Notes: generated by a model not told the origin, from the letters alone. Shown: positions 1 to 12,944, counted from the first letter of the stretch. The stretch is DNA of 64,000 nucleotides from Isoetes taiwanensis (GCA_021234155.1 JAJEKV010000028.1:12598134-12662133), one strand, 5' to 3'. A program made the numbers and translations.

Positions 1-205
1 TAACCCTTTGACTAGACCTTCTTAGAAATTTCGAAAAGTGGGGTGTGTCTTTGGAAATACAGTTAGGATTCGGTGGCAAAAAAAATCAAATTTATTTTCG
101 TACAATGCATTAATGCAGAATTTATGAATGTCTTGCCCTTTGCCAAAGTGCCCCGAGCTTCTACATCGGAGGACGGGGCCCCAAACTCACTCAAGTCGGT
201 TCCCT
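1..205 (+). repeat. Partial copy of the 1.11-kb GC-rich satellite monomer
   Basis: The window opens at the same point where monomers of the array at 19-26 kb begin (CTAACCCTTTGAC, then the AATGCATTAAT and GAATTTATGAATGTCTTGCC blocks). The match runs for about 200 bases and stops at the start of the 1.35-kb direct repeat. The array may continue upstream of the window. No gene is visible; the short ORF here is a by-product of the repeat. Confidence 0.8.
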
Positions 206-1570
206 TACCTTCTTCTGGCCATATACTATCTTCTCCGGAAATAGGATTTAATGCCCTAAATCGATTTACACACTAAACGAAGACTATTGCATTATTTTTA
301 AGTCAAAATCCAATCATAGGCAAATTGTGTAGCATGGATGCATCTTAGGCTTAATGCTTCTCACGCCAAGCATAATGCTCTACATTCACACAATAACTTC
401 ACTTAGAAGCCTGGAAAATATTTCTGCAGTCTCCCCAAACAAATTGACATATTGAAAGGCTCAATAGTTACATTTACCATAAAGGCTATGCCTAGAAAGC
501 CAAGGCTTAATTAGTTTGAAATATATACATTTTGAAGCCGTAAAATATTTTATGCCCCAAGCCACATTAGCATATTTAAAATGCCAATGGTTACATTCAC
601 CATAATGGCTATGCCTAAAACCGCATTAGTTTAAAACAATTCCTATGTATTTTGCTACCAAAAGCCCCTTCCTAAAAATGCTAAAGTTAATGCTTTTAAA
701 AGGATTGGCACCTTACCATATGCAAAAGTTGCCAAAATACTCAGAGATAGTGTTGTAGTCACCATATAGTTTTTAACGAGGCAACAACATGGCATTTTAC
801 ATAACTAGCCTTTGTGAAGACCAAATAGGCAAATAATTTTAGACCTTTGCCCAATTATGCCATATCAACCTGCTCATCATGCCATCAAATGCATGACCAA
901 GCCATAGGAACCATGTAGCAACATGATGTGAAAAATTCAAAAATACCATACTACCCCGATGGTGCCATTGTATTTTAGGGCAACCCTATCTAATGTCGGG
1001 GAGGTTCCCACCCATGCACATTAGTACCCATGGTGCCATTGTATTTAGGCAACCATAGCATTAAAGGAGAATACATAGCTCTAGTAATTTGAGCATGTGC
1101 AACAAAGATAAGCTACACCAAGTTATATCCACTCATGTGTTCCACCATGAGTTCAAGACCACTCAAACCGGTCTGAAGTTTCCACATATGTCAGATTTAG
1201 CTCATGTGTTTCAGCTAGCTCTAGTATTTTGAGCTTATGGCTGGGGAGTCCAAGACCCTCTCAAATCGGTCCGAAGCTTCCACAAATGTTGTAACCTGCT
1301 CATGTGTTTCAGCCATTACACTATAGGAGAATACACCGCTTCGTATTCTGCTTATGGCTTAGGGGCCATGGCATAATAAGTAACCATGGTGCCATTGTTC
1401 AAACTTGGTGCCATAGCCATATAGGCCACCACCAACTATAGGAGAATACACACTCTTGTATTTTGAGCCCGTGTTATGGGAATTCTAGACCCCATATCAG
1501 CAATAAGCTTCACAAGTGTTGTATCTAGCTCTTGTGTGCAACCGCTTCCAACCTCGTTATATATATTTAT
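206..1570 (+). repeat. 1.35-kb direct repeat, copy 1
   Basis: This segment reappears almost base for base at 3,866-5,215, offset by about 3.65 kb. Both copies begin near CCATATACTATCTTC and end in a TA-rich tract. Differences are mostly small indels in CG or CHG-like contexts. Inside it are shorter internal repetitions, for example 'ggtgccattgta' and 'aggagaataca' blocks. No coding potential was recognised. The ends do not show the TG...CA of LTRs. Confidence 0.8.
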
Positions 1571-3865
1571 ATTTATATATATATAGCAACCTACCTCCTA
1601 CCAAGGAAGTAGGGTCCTAAAAGAAACTTCAAGATAATGTTAGGTAGCGTGAGGGTACCTAGCATTCCGCTAGGACCCTACGCTACCGTGAAATCGTTAC
1701 AATGTTAAAAGATAAATCATACATCGATATTCATACCTTTATGGTCGTGTTTCGTGTTTCAAGAAGCCCAATTTTAATGTTCATGAACCATAGAAGTCCG
1801 GCCCTCATTCTATGGCTAGTAATTTGTCATTTTTGAAATGTCCCAAGCAATAAGTAAATAGCAAAACAATAAGTAAGTAGCAAACAAGTAATAGCTAAGG
1901 TAACAATAGAGCAGTGCTAATGAAAAACATAATGTTCAATCAATCACGAGAGGTGTACAATGTTCAATTAATTCAAGTGGACTCAAGAGGATAGAGTTTC
2001 ATATCCTTGAATATGATAACAGATGTTTCAGCATATATACTTTCCTTTGCCTAGGATCTAATCTAGCCAAAGCCATACTCCTAACTTGGTCACTTAACCG
2101 AAGCTAGAGAAATTCTGTCCTGGCACTACCCAGGCCCTATTCCAGATGAGTCCAGCCTGAATACAAAAATAAGTTCTATATTTGTCCAAGTCGCTCAACA
2201 TTTTTCTATTACCAAGTTATCTTTCCTTTTCTTTTAGCGTAGAATTTTGAAAGTTTAGCCTTAGAAAGCAACAAAATGTAGTTATATAAAGTGAAAAAAG
2301 GTAATAACATCCCTTTCTTTTACCGTAAAGTCTAGTAGTATACATATCTTTGCTTGATCATAATCATTGTGTACACATTTCGAAAGCTTTTATGTGAAGA
2401 TATTCCACCCTTTTTCCCCGATAACAACATCCCTAAAAGCAAAAAAGCGACAATTGGAGGAGAGAGTCTGTGACTGCAGCCCAAACATGCAAACGTTAGC
2501 AAGATCCCAGAAACGATGCAAGGGCCAAAGGTACATTGGGTCCTCGACTTATCACTGATCACCAATTGTAACCTTGCCCGGAGACATCGCTCATAAGAAA
2601 AGAAGGAACTGAAATCTTAAATTATCTCAGAACCTTAAGAGCTTAGCTTTATGGTTTTAAATTTCATAACAATATGTTCATGTTTCAAGTCACGTGTTTC
2701 TAGAAGTCCTTGCCATGCATAGAAAGTCCCTATAAGTATAGAAATCACCCTGGACATAGTAAAGAAATCAGCCTGCATATAGTAGCCTCTATGCATAACC
2801 ATATATTAATCAACCAATAGTAATGGCCATTGATAGCAAAGATATTTATTTTAGCCAGAATTCGGTCAACAAAGATCGCACAAATATGCATTGGTTCTTT
2901 CGTACACTAGCACAAAATGCATTGGCAATCCGTATAAACATGGTGCCACAATTTTGTAACTTTAGTGTTCAAGTATTAAGTACATAACTCTTTTAAACTA
3001 TTGTGAACATACAACTACTCTGTACAATTTAATATCGCTAGTAGTTCTCGCACTAAATCTAGCTGAATTTCATAATTCCACGTAACCATGAGCCAGAAAC
3101 AAGAAGTACTAGTTTTGTGCATTTAAATCTATTAACATTTTCTTCGCATCTAATTTGAAAACATCACATGCAAATTTGCTATCAAATAAGAACCTCGAGT
3201 ATTGTTTTTGATCGGGCCGTGATGAAATCCTTAAGCTTGGACCATGTCGCATTAGTTACCCCTGCATTTAAATTTCATCCGCTTTGTCCTGTTTGTCGAA
3301 TCAGATATATCATGTATCCAGCTACACTATATAGTAATCATGGGCACAAGCTAGAAGTAGGCACATGCCGTTGTAGCCAAATTAAAAACCCCAACACCGA
3401 AGTCTCAACATCAGAATCGCGGGTCGAAAACTACCAACACAGATTCAAACTTTATATCCCGAATCCGGATCATGTAAAAAGTAATCGCCATCAAGCTAAA
3501 AGGGAGCCGTTCCCTCGAATCCGACTTATGGCAAAACCGCCTTCCGCAACAAAACCGCACCATATAGCATGGCTCAAGCTCGCATAAAACATTCTCATCA
3601 TGAATCGATGCTTGCTATGGCTTTTCGACCATTATAGAGCATGAAAAAAGTGTCACTTGGCCTTGCCCTAAATCAAAATTTCTATGTCTCAGAGATCTCG
3701 CACATGCACTTAGAAAGGCTAAAGGTTAATACCGTAAAAGCCAAGCCAAATCGTGAGGCCCAAAATCCGCATATCCGCTTTGGTGTCGATTTTTTTCCTT
3801 TTGATATTTGCCCGCATTAGAAATAGCCGATTCATGCACGCCAGCCTAGCGCCATACATTAGGTA
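1571..3865. other. Spacer between direct repeats, no recognised gene
   Basis: About 2.3 kb of AT-rich sequence separates the two 1.35-kb copies. A 139-codon open frame on the plus strand (3,168-3,587) has no domain that I recognise and is read as chance. No primer-binding site, polypurine tract or retroelement protein motif was seen that would make this the interior of an LTR retrotransposon. Confidence 0.5.
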
Positions 3866-5214
3866 AACCTTTCTCCATATACTATCTTCCGAAATAGGAT
3901 TTAATGCCCTAAATCGATTTACACTTAAACGAAGACTATTGCATTATTTTTAAGTCAAAATCCAATCATAGGCAAATTGTGTAGCATGGATGCATCTTAG
4001 GCTTAATGCTTCTCACGCCAAGCATACGCTCTACATTCACACAATAACTTCACTTAGAAGCCCGAAAAATATTTCCCCCTGACCAAATTGACATATTGAA
4101 AGGCTCAATAGTTACATTTACCATAAAGGCTATGCCTAGGAAAGCCAAGGCTTAATTAGTTTGAAATATATACATTTTGAAGCCGTAAAATATTTTTATG
4201 CCCCAAGCCACATTAGCATATTTAAAAATGTCAATGGTTACATTCACCATAATGGCTATGCCTAAAAACCGGCAGATTAGTTTAAAACAATTCCTATGTA
4301 TTTTGCTACGAAAGCCCCTTCCGAAAATGCTAAAGTTAATGCTTTTAAAAGGATTGGCACCTTACCATATGCAAAAGTTGCCAAAATACTCAGTATAGTG
4401 TTGTAGTCACCATATAGTTTTTAACGAGGCAACAACATGGCATTTTACATAACTAGCCTTTGTGAAGACCAAATAGGCAAAATTTTTTAGACCTTTGCCC
4501 AATTATGCCAAGGGTCAACCTCGCCATCATGCCATCAAATGCATGACCAAGCCATAGGAACCATGTAGCAACATGATGTGAAAATTCAAAAATACCATAC
4601 TACCTGATGGTGCCATTGTATTTTAGGCAACCCTATCTAATGCTGGGGGAGGTTCCCACCCATGCACATTAGTACCCATGGTGCCATTGTATTTAGGCAA
4701 CCATAGCATTAAAGGAGAATACATAGCTCTAGTAATTTGAGCATGTGCAACAAAGATAAGCTACACCAAGAAAGATATCCACCATGTGTTCCAAATCATG
4801 AGTTCAAGACCACTCAAACCGTCCGAAGTTTCCACATATGTCAGATTTAGCTCATGTGTTTCAGCTAGCTCTAGTATTTTGAGCTTATGTCAGGGGAGTC
4901 CAAGACCTCTCAAATCGGTCTGAAGCCCACAAATGTTGTAACCTGGCTCATGTGTTTCAAACATTACACTATAGGAGAATACACCGCTCGTATTCTCGCT
5001 TATGGCTAGGGCCATGGCATAATAAGTAACCATGGTGCCATTGTTCAAACTTGGTGCCATAGCCATATAGGCCACCACTGCACTATAGGAGAATACACAG
5101 CTCTTGTATTTTGAGCCCTGTGTTATGGGAATTTAGACCCCATATCAAAGATAAGCTTCACAAGTGTTGTATCTAGCTCTTGTGTGCAACCGCTTCAACC
5201 TCAATATATATTTA

Positions 5215-5215
<1 letters not shown>
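3866..5215 (+). repeat. 1.35-kb direct repeat, copy 2
   Basis: Second copy of the segment at 206-1,570, in the same orientation. It ends directly in a long (TA)n run, where copy 1 has only a short TA tract, so slippage expanded one copy after the duplication. No gene content recognised. Confidence 0.8.

Positions 5216-5305
<90 letters not shown>
5203..5305. repeat. (TA)n microsatellite
   Basis: An almost uninterrupted TA dinucleotide run of roughly 85 to 100 bases, followed by shorter TA clusters to about 5,430. Open frames through it encode only alternating Ile and Tyr and are not genes. Confidence 0.95.
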
Positions 5306-5307
<2 letters not shown>

Positions 5308-6570
5308 ATATATATATATATCCCAAGAAAAGAGAACTCTTATGTGATAAATCTATATAGAGAAATCCAGATAAATTTATACCAATTGTATATATATATA
5401 AGACTTTTATATATATATGTATATATATATGCAGTCCGAGGCAAAATATATATCGTGGTAAAATCTTTTGGGGTTTTCTTGCTCGCCAAAGGGTTTGGCA
5501 ACCGAAAACTACTAAAGTAACACACATAAGGGATAATTTTACACACTTTTCTTGGTTTTTTAGTCTAAAAAGTTCTAAAACTGTTCTAAATTTTCTAAGC
5601 TTGTAATGCAATGTTAGAGCATAAAGTAGTCGAATCATGTTGTTATTTCTACTTTTTTTTCTCTATATACATGCTTAACTTCACTTCGTGTAGCTCAAAA
5701 ATTGCTACTAAAGGCAAAGAACTCCAAAATGTTATGGTGACACAGTGTTTGACTTAAAAAGGAAACTACATGGTTTATCCAGAGGGGTGCGAGGAGAAAA
5801 CCCTCGTAAGTTTACCTATTTATTTGCAAATATATAGGAAAGGGTAAGGCGCATCTAATACTTCACTGCCAGAGAAATGTGCATGGTGCCCACTGCTACA
5901 GATGACGTAATTGTGATGAATATGCTCAACATTACTAAAGAGATTGACTATCTTCTGAGCATCATCATGTTGTAGAAAGACATGTGCGTTCAAAAATACA
6001 TCTCCAGAAATAAAAAGGAGGGCATGTAATCACAGGGCTTCATTACTTCAACTTGTGTATCCTCTGTATAAATTTATACCGTGATCATCAACTAAAACTT
6101 CAAATTTTAGCTACAAGATATCGTGGATGTATTGGCATTTATAATACTATGTGATGCAAAACAATGGTTTGTCATTCAAGAAGTTTGTTCAACTGCCTCC
6201 CAATGTGTTTTAAGGTCCATTAGGATGTTTAGCAAAAATGGTTGTGAAATAACAAATTTCTTGTCTTCTAAAATGAAATAATATAAAAGTTTTCAGGGAC
6301 AAGGTACAAAAGCATCTAATTTCTTCATACGAATTTGCCCCATAGTAAATCTTTGAATTTCATTGTAGTTCTTTCCCCCTCTAAAATGGGATTTTTTTTG
6401 TTTTGTGTTTTTCCTTAATACTAAGTCTTCTTAAAATGTCTGTTTTCACGAGCAATTTTATAAATCTTTGGACTAATGGTAATAAAAGGGCCCTTTTTAG
6501 AGGGATTTTAGAATTTTATAAATTTTCAAAAGGAATCTTTCAAACGCACTTCTTAAATAAGTGCGTTTCA
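5306..6570. other. Intergenic, nothing recognised
   Basis: AT-rich sequence with stops in all frames. I see no conserved protein motif, RNA gene or transposon end. Confidence 0.4.
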
Positions 6571-6572
6571 TT

Positions 6573-7289
6573 TTAAACCTTGTTCCAAGTGCTGAGTACT
6601 CCAAGATATCCGAGCAGAGATTGCCATATGGATTTCTCTTTGTCAACACCATGCCGATTGTATGTTTTAGAGTTTTCTGGAGCAAAATAACATACTGCAA
6701 AATACAAATTTTGATGTGTGTTCTCCTTAACCTGTAACCAAATATATTGGTTGTTTGCATCAGATTTTAACAGTTGTATCTCATGTCTTACATCTACTCG
6801 CTTGTATCTTGCAACTCCCCCAAAGCCTCTTCCTGCTCCTGTCATTTTCTCATTCCATACTTGGCCAAGAAGTACAAACCCAGGTATGTCAGGGGGAAGG
6901 CGAAATTGGTGTGTCCAGGTTTCTATGAAGCATAATATATCCTGGTTCATCCATGTTTCCAACGTAGCATCTATCTTTGCTTGAGTGAGTCCATGTGCAT
7001 TCCATAGACTAATTCTCAAGGCCCCTGCTTCCTATTTATGCTTCTTGTTTATAACTATTGCCCGACCTCCATTATGTAATCCAGGCCTTGTGCCTTGTGT
7101 AATCCAAGCCTTAGTGCCTTGTTTAATGAAGATGATGGCCTTGTGCCTTTTTCTAATTATTTTGTACTTACATATTTTACCTTGTAAATTGGTTTTGTTA
7201 TATCTTGTACTTAGATGTTTTACCTTGTAAATTGGCCTCAGTGCCTTGTCTGTATACCAGCAATTTAAATTAGTATGAAATGCCAGCAA
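6573..7289 (-). pseudogene. LINE (L1-like) endonuclease-domain fragment
   Basis: Reading right to left, one frame runs from 7,289 to 6,573 and is broken by a TAG at 7,032-7,034. It includes RISLWNAHGLTQAKIDATLE, then DILCFIETWT, an RGFGGVARYKR stretch, QYIWLQVKE and LYFAVCYFAPENS. The order N-x-x-G-L, ETW, then a hydrophobic strand and 'YFAP' is the usual N-terminal layout of the apurinic-type endonuclease of plant L1-like ORF2 proteins. In an active element this enzyme nicks target DNA to prime reverse transcription. Only the first 150 or so residues remain; no reverse transcriptase follows, so this is a truncated relic. The family call is from motif recognition, not a search. Confidence 0.7.
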
Positions 7290-7444
7290 TTAAAAAAGTA
7301 TGAAATTTTGGAATTCAATCAACATTTGAGTATAAAATTCTGGAACTGAAGCATAAAAAATGAGTATGCAAAATACGGAAACTTCTTTATATTCATAAAA
7401 GTAGTCATAAGCAGAAACATAAGTACTGATACACTACCTTTTAC

Positions 7445-9171
7445 ACAATTGCTCTTTCCACTATTCCAACAACGTGGGAAGCCTCTCTAGAATATCTTGT
7501 TCTTCTTTAGCACTTAGAGTGTAAACCACTCCCCGCTTAACAACGTGCTTTGCTTGAACCAACCTGACTTTGTTCTTTGCAACTTGAGTAGCATAAACAA
7601 TTGCTTTATTTCCTCTACAAAACTTGTAGCTGGATTTACAATTCACCAACTTCTCATAGTATGTCCCTTCTATGACCTCATCCCCTTTCACAAACTTCTG
7701 CCCGTCTTCTAACACCAAGTACTTAGCTTTGGTACATAGGATAAGGTAGAATTTCACATTCTCGTGATTGTTATTTGGAGCCACCACTGCAAAGACATCA
7801 CCTATAGATACTTGCATGCCACATAAGTCAGCGCTGCCAATATATGCTTCTTCTCCTTCATCATGTACTTCTTCTTCAATAATAGCTCTGATGAGCTGTA
7901 CCACAACTAGTTCAAACTTTTTAGTATATGATGCATTAGCAAGATTCCCAATTCAAATCTAAACAATCTGTGCAAAAGTAAGAGAGGTTTCTGACCTGTA
8001 AATGTGTCATGTGATTTGAACACCCATGGAAACAATGAAGGTTTCTAGATCCCTCAATAGGATGTGCTTCCCACTGATTTTTTCTATCCACTTGTCCTAT
8101 TTCAACCTCCCAAAAAGTTTACTTACAATTTGAATCTTCTTTTTATACATTGTGGGTGTTGTTGTTGACATGTACTGCTTTAGCCATTCCACCACCTCGT
8201 GTGCATTGGTCATCTTGTTGCCCTTCAACTCTGCTGCTCTCAAAGCCCTCTTTATTATTGCTCCTGCACCATCATGTTCTCCCTTTCCATGGCCAGAGCA
8301 CCAAAACTTCCACATCATGTCTAAACCTATTAAAGACTTGAATCTAGCATCAAAGTAGAATGATTTTTTACCTTTGAATTGTGAGGCTGCACCATCTGAG
8401 AAGACATAATGCTTCTTCAAAGTGATTTCTTTCTCTTGCATCCAATGATTGTGTAAGAGAAAGCAATGCTACACAAACAAAGAATCATGTTTTCTATCAT
8501 CAGATATATAAAAATGTTCTTCCTTGATCATTTCTTGTGTCTCAGGATCCCTTCCATACATGAGGTGCACAAGAATAGTGATCTGCTCATTATGCCAATG
8601 CTTGGACTGGACTTCATTCTGCTCCTTGAAAGAGTAATTCTCTGCAAAGTCAACCACTGATACAATAGTATCATCAGCAAACCTGTTCAGTAGTTGTCTA
8701 AACATGGCTTGCTACCATTTATACCTGAAATTATGTGTCACAAATTACTTTGCTTTAGATCTGAAGGTTTCCATCAAAACATTGGGTGAAGTCTGTAATT
8801 ACTGATGCTCAATTCCTTTTTTGGGTTTGCCATTTTTATCCTTACCAATTTCAATATAATCTATGTTTTCCCAAGGGATTTTTGAGGTACTATCCTTTGT
8901 TTCTTCTTTTGGACACCTTTCCATTTTGTCCACACCACATTTGCTACAGGTTCCTGACAAGCATGCTTCATTGTGCCACTCTTCACCTTCAGGCTTTGGG
9001 CAAACCATGCTTCTCCACATGTCACTGTTAGACTGCCAAACATGTCTTGGCTGCATTGCACCCTACTTGGCTTGCCTTGTGGTCACATATCTTGCACTCA
9101 CAGGTGCAATCTGCAGCGTGCACTATGGACTTTTTTCTCATGTTCTTCACCTCTTTCAAAGATTCTCATGA
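7445..9171 (-). pseudogene. Decayed gene of a DFAENY/SDGA transposon-like family, copy 1
   Basis: Four blocks lie in order on the minus strand. (1) 9,171-8,799: Cys-rich part with HAADCTCECKICDHKA and later CLSGTCSKCGVDKMERCP, probably zinc-binding. (2) 8,705-8,469: VVDFAENYSFKEQNEVQSKH and a TILVHLMYGRD strand. (3) After an in-frame TAG at 8,469-8,471 the same frame continues to 8,097 with HYVFSDGAASQFKGKKSFYF and WKFWCSGHGKGEHDGAGAII. (4) 8,100-7,461: a Cys/His stretch (LHCFHGCSNHMTHLQ), then a 147-codon C-terminal block. I know the DFAENY...SDGAAxQ...HGKGxxDG layout from uncharacterised, repeat-associated proteins of animals and some plants. An RNase-H-like transposase role for its Asp residues is my inference. 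Stops and frame changes make this copy non-functional. A second copy lies at 48.56-49.74 kb. Confidence 0.65.
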
Positions 9172-9670
9172 TAGACGAAACAAATGTATTGAATTTATAG
9201 TTTTACAACAAAGTAAGGCTTTTTAATTTCTCAAGGCTCTCTACTTAATTTGAACATCCGATTGTCTTGCTTCAAACTAGTGAAGAATTCCTGCGGGCAG
9301 AATGGAAAACTACTTAGTAAATGCTAATGCTAATACCACTAGAAAAACAACTCAAGCTAATGAATAGCAACTTAGAACTAATTATCATTCCATTAGCATT
9401 ACAACATAACCCTTAGCAAACCAAACCACAAACCTAATAGGGACATTGGGATGAAAGCATTGCTAATCAGAGTGGTAGGTGGGCTTTACTAACTACGATT
9501 AAGTTTAGTGCTAACATTGACAAATTTACTAACAGTGGCACCAACATTAACGAAATTGGTAAGATTAGCACTCTCATTTATAAAATCACTAACACTGGCA
9601 CTAACATCAACACAATTACTAAAAGTGGCACGAACATTATGAAGGTGAGAAACCTTAGCACTATAACAAA
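9172..9670. other. AT-rich flank of the giant CACTA-type element
   Basis: About 500 bases without a gene. It contains imprecise short repetitions of 'gctaa', 'ttagca' and 'actaacA' type that resemble degenerate minisatellite DNA. It ends at the AAA that precedes the CACAA terminus at 9,671. Confidence 0.4.
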
Positions 9671-10170
9671 CACAACAAGAAAAAGGCCATTTAGCGACGC
9701 CAATATGACGTCACGGACGCCCACAAGAACGCCCGACGGCTGCCGCCATCGCCGCTGCACGCCGTTAGCAGACATCGCCGCGATGCGACGCGGCGGCCGC
9801 ATGCGACGCTGGTCGGCGTCAGCTGCAGACGCCGCGCAGACGCGACGCAGACGCCGCCAGACGCCGCGATGGCACGCCACACGCGGAAATATACACGGGA
9901 ATATACACGCGGAATATACACGCGGAACATCACCAAAATCCACGCGTCGCCGCCAAAGCCACGCGTATACGCCGCATGCGACGCGACACGTGGAAATGCA
10001 TATCGGAAAATTCAAAATCCGCAGTAGAAAAGCCACGAGCAAAAAAAAAAAAAGCTGGATACGCCGTGATGCGACGCGAAGGGGAAAAAAAAAAAAAAAA
10101 AAAAAAAATATTTATATAAAAGCCACGCGGCAAAAAAAAGCCGTGGATACGCCGATGCGACGTGAAGGGG
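9671..10170. repeat. Left subterminal GCGACG-rich array of the giant element
   Basis: From 9,690 to about 10,000 the sequence is packed with GACGC, GCGACG and GCATGCGACG words in both orientations, with short repeats of 'atacacgcggaa'. It then becomes A-rich with homopolymer runs. In Spm/CACTA elements, subterminal repeats of this type bind the TNPA-type protein; that role is inferred here. Arg-rich open frames through it are artefacts of the repeat. Confidence 0.6.
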
Positions 10171-10204
10171 AAAAATAAAAAAAAAAAAAAATAAAAATAT
10201 ATTT

Positions 10205-10345
10205 ATATAAAAATATTTTTAAATAATCACAAAAGTGTTTTTATATTCATATTTTTAAATAGTCACAAAATTATTTTTATATTTATATTTTTAAATAATT
10301 ACAAAAGTGAATTGTATTTATATTTTTAAATAATCACAAAAGACT
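10205..10345. repeat. AT-rich tandem repeat, about 37-bp unit
   Basis: Four copies of a unit containing TATTTTTAAATAATCACAAA begin near 10,211, 10,249, 10,284 and 10,320, with a few substitutions between them. Confidence 0.8.
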
Positions 10346-12940
10346 CAAGAAGAGGAGTATCCACCCTTTTAGCCTAGAGCTACTCTCTCGATCTCAAGTT
10401 AGTAGTCATCCGAGTATCGTGAAGTTAGAGGACGACGCAGACGGCAGGATTGGATGGCTTCCATCGACGCTTGCATCCTCGCCGCCCGAGCCTTATGTCA
10501 TGCTCTAGACCTTCATTCATATCCGCCATCGCTTCCTATAAAACCAAAAGAATATGGCGCTAATGTAGTTCATAGAATTATAATAATTTTCTACAACGCA
10601 CCCCGCATTCCCGCCAATTGGGAGAGTTCCCTCGTCAGATAAATCGTTGATACAGATAAAATGAAATCCACGCCCGTGGCTACTTGTACCGGCCGCTTGT
10701 TAGGGGGCAAACCCGTATAGATGTTCCTATGACAATATAACGAGTATTAGCTAGTGACATTTAAAGTTCTTATTAAAATTAATGTGAACTAATATAGCTC
10801 TTACGAATCTATGGAAAAACCCTTTTCGATCACGGAGTCTAAATGAGACGCCTTTCATCACTTTTAGTTGCTTTGTTTGGTCCGAAGCTCTATGTTTGCT
10901 TTCTCTCGATCCTTTGCACGCTCAATGCAACTGATTGCAAGGCACAAACATTATCACAAGTTAAAGTGAACGAATGACAAAAAAATAAGAAATACCTTTG
11001 ATATCTTCCTTGTGGAGATTAAGGGTTTAGGGACTTTTGACCAATCGCCTCCTTCTTTTTCGCAAGTCCGCTTCAGCCTCCTTGACCACATGGTGCCTTT
11101 GACATAAATCGATAGATCAACGCCATATCAAAATAATAAAACAAAGACTATGACTAGGTCATGTACCTCCTTTTTCGTATAAGCTCGCCCATCATCGGCG
11201 TGAGCTTCTTCCAGCTTAAACGCCTTTTGCTTTTTCTATCTCTGGGAAACTCGTTTCATTTTATTTTTGACGCCTCTATTTCACAGTTGGTCATAAGCGC
11301 CGCCCACTCCCCTATACCGCTGGGAGGCCATAAACCAGAGATATTATTTGTGACCGCCCCCCTCTTGTAGTATAAAAGACACTTCCCTCATCATCCTTCT
11401 TAGGAAGAGCGCCCCCAAGCATAAAATGGTGGGTATATAAAAGCTGTTTATGTCTACCGCCAATATACATATCCCGGCCCGATTAAGAACCTTTTGAGCA
11501 CTTTGCAATGTATTCTAAGTGAAGAGAATGAAAAAAACAACAAATTTAGATGACAAAGTACTAATATTTAAGGTTGATATCTTAAATAATATGTTCACAT
11601 AACTTACATCAAAAATTATTATTAATATGATAGTCGGTATATTCGGGCCAAATCACCCAGACTTACGTGTTCAAAACAAAGCGAAATGGACGCCTTCTTC
11701 AAGTGACACGTGGGACGCCGCCGGATCCTTGCCTCCAAGTCGCGCGAGCGACCATGTTCTTCTGATCCCAACCCCGTGATGATCGCTATGATCTTGAAGG
11801 TTGTGAGTCTCAAGGTTCCACTACTTCTTGACCTGGAAGTAATGAGAGAATGAGCATCTTTAACATGTCGCAACCAAAGAAATGTTTGGTACGTAGTAGA
11901 TATATATTTACCGTTGAAATCTTCCTCCAAGTTCCTTGCATTAGAAAAAACCGCTCCCGCCTCTTGCCTAGAACGGAGTCCATACTACACGCCTAGCATT
12001 CTCAATATTCTCGCGAGAACGGGAGGCCGATAATCAACACTATGTCGCTGGGGAATAGGAGCGGAGGTCATTTAACCCGGGCGCTGGTGTCAAAGAGGCA
12101 AAATATGCTGCAATTTGGTCTCTCTACGGAGACATGTTTTTATGGGAAGGCGGGAGCGGAGGAGTCGCAGGCGGCACAAATATCATGCATTTATTATTTT
12201 TATTTTCATTTATTTATTATTTTTATAAAAAGCTATCTTAATACCCAAACCTCGGTGGTGTAGTGATAGGTGGAGGTTACGCGCCTTGGAGGACCATCAA
12301 AGACGATTGCCCCTACCTCGTGGAGTCCTCCTCCTATTTTCTAAACTCGCCCCTTTCTCTACACAACAAATTAAAACTCCATGCATAAACTCACATACCT
12401 AATTAGAGGGTAAAGCGTATAATAAAAACTATATAAATATTTACCTTCGCTCTTGCTCATTCTCCGACGATTTGCGATTACCTCTATTCATCGCCGAAAA
12501 AAGAGCACACCTAGATCAAAAGAAATTGTGAGAGAAACATTTGATAACCATGAATGATATTGGTTGCAATAATAGAATGATACTTACAAACCATAGAGAT
12601 GAAAAAATAGTATTTTTATGGTTCAAATGTGCCACTAATGAGCCCCCCCGAGACTTATGCAGCCTTGACCGCCTTGACCGGGGCGGAGGGGAGACGCCAG
12701 AATGCCATGAATATTGCATCGCAGGCGAGGGCCACAATGAGGAAAACCGCTAAGAATTGAGCCTCCGCCATGACTATATATATTAATTTGAACATAACGA
12801 AATTAGCGAGAAAAGCTTTGAACAAGTGTCTTTGAATAAATACCTAAATTTATATTCTTATCTTCTTATTTATATTATTAGAAAAGTATCTCAGATATAT
12901 GTATGGGGTGCATATCGAACTCTAGGTTGCCATATTATCG
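10346..12940. other. Interior of the giant element, no recognised gene
   Basis: A 62-codon frame at 10,454-10,642 (starting MASIDACILAARALCHALD) has a plausible start context but no recognised domain and could be a first exon of an element gene. Elsewhere only short open frames occur. Near 12,250-12,340 a stretch with 'ggtggtgtagtgatagg' has a loose tRNA-like look that I did not accept. Nothing else recognised. Confidence 0.3.
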
Positions 12941-12944
12941 TGCC

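Noticed and set aside
3168-3587. 139-codon plus-strand frame as a gene
   Set aside because: No domain, no matching codon pattern or neighbouring exon, and it lies between repeat copies.
206-5215. LTR retrotransposon with 1.35-kb LTRs
   Set aside because: The repeats lack TG...CA ends, no primer-binding site or polypurine tract was found at the inner borders, and no gag or pol motif lies between them.
5164-5638. Open frames of Ile/Tyr over 5.2-5.6 kb
   Set aside because: They are translations of a TA microsatellite.
9578-10178. Arg-rich proteins at the left end of the giant element
   Set aside because: Direct product of GCGACG repeats in every frame.
12245-12345. A second tRNA-derived SINE
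   Set aside because: The GTGGTGTAGTGATAGG stretch looks A-box-like but misses the conserved A, and no B-box was found at the right distance.
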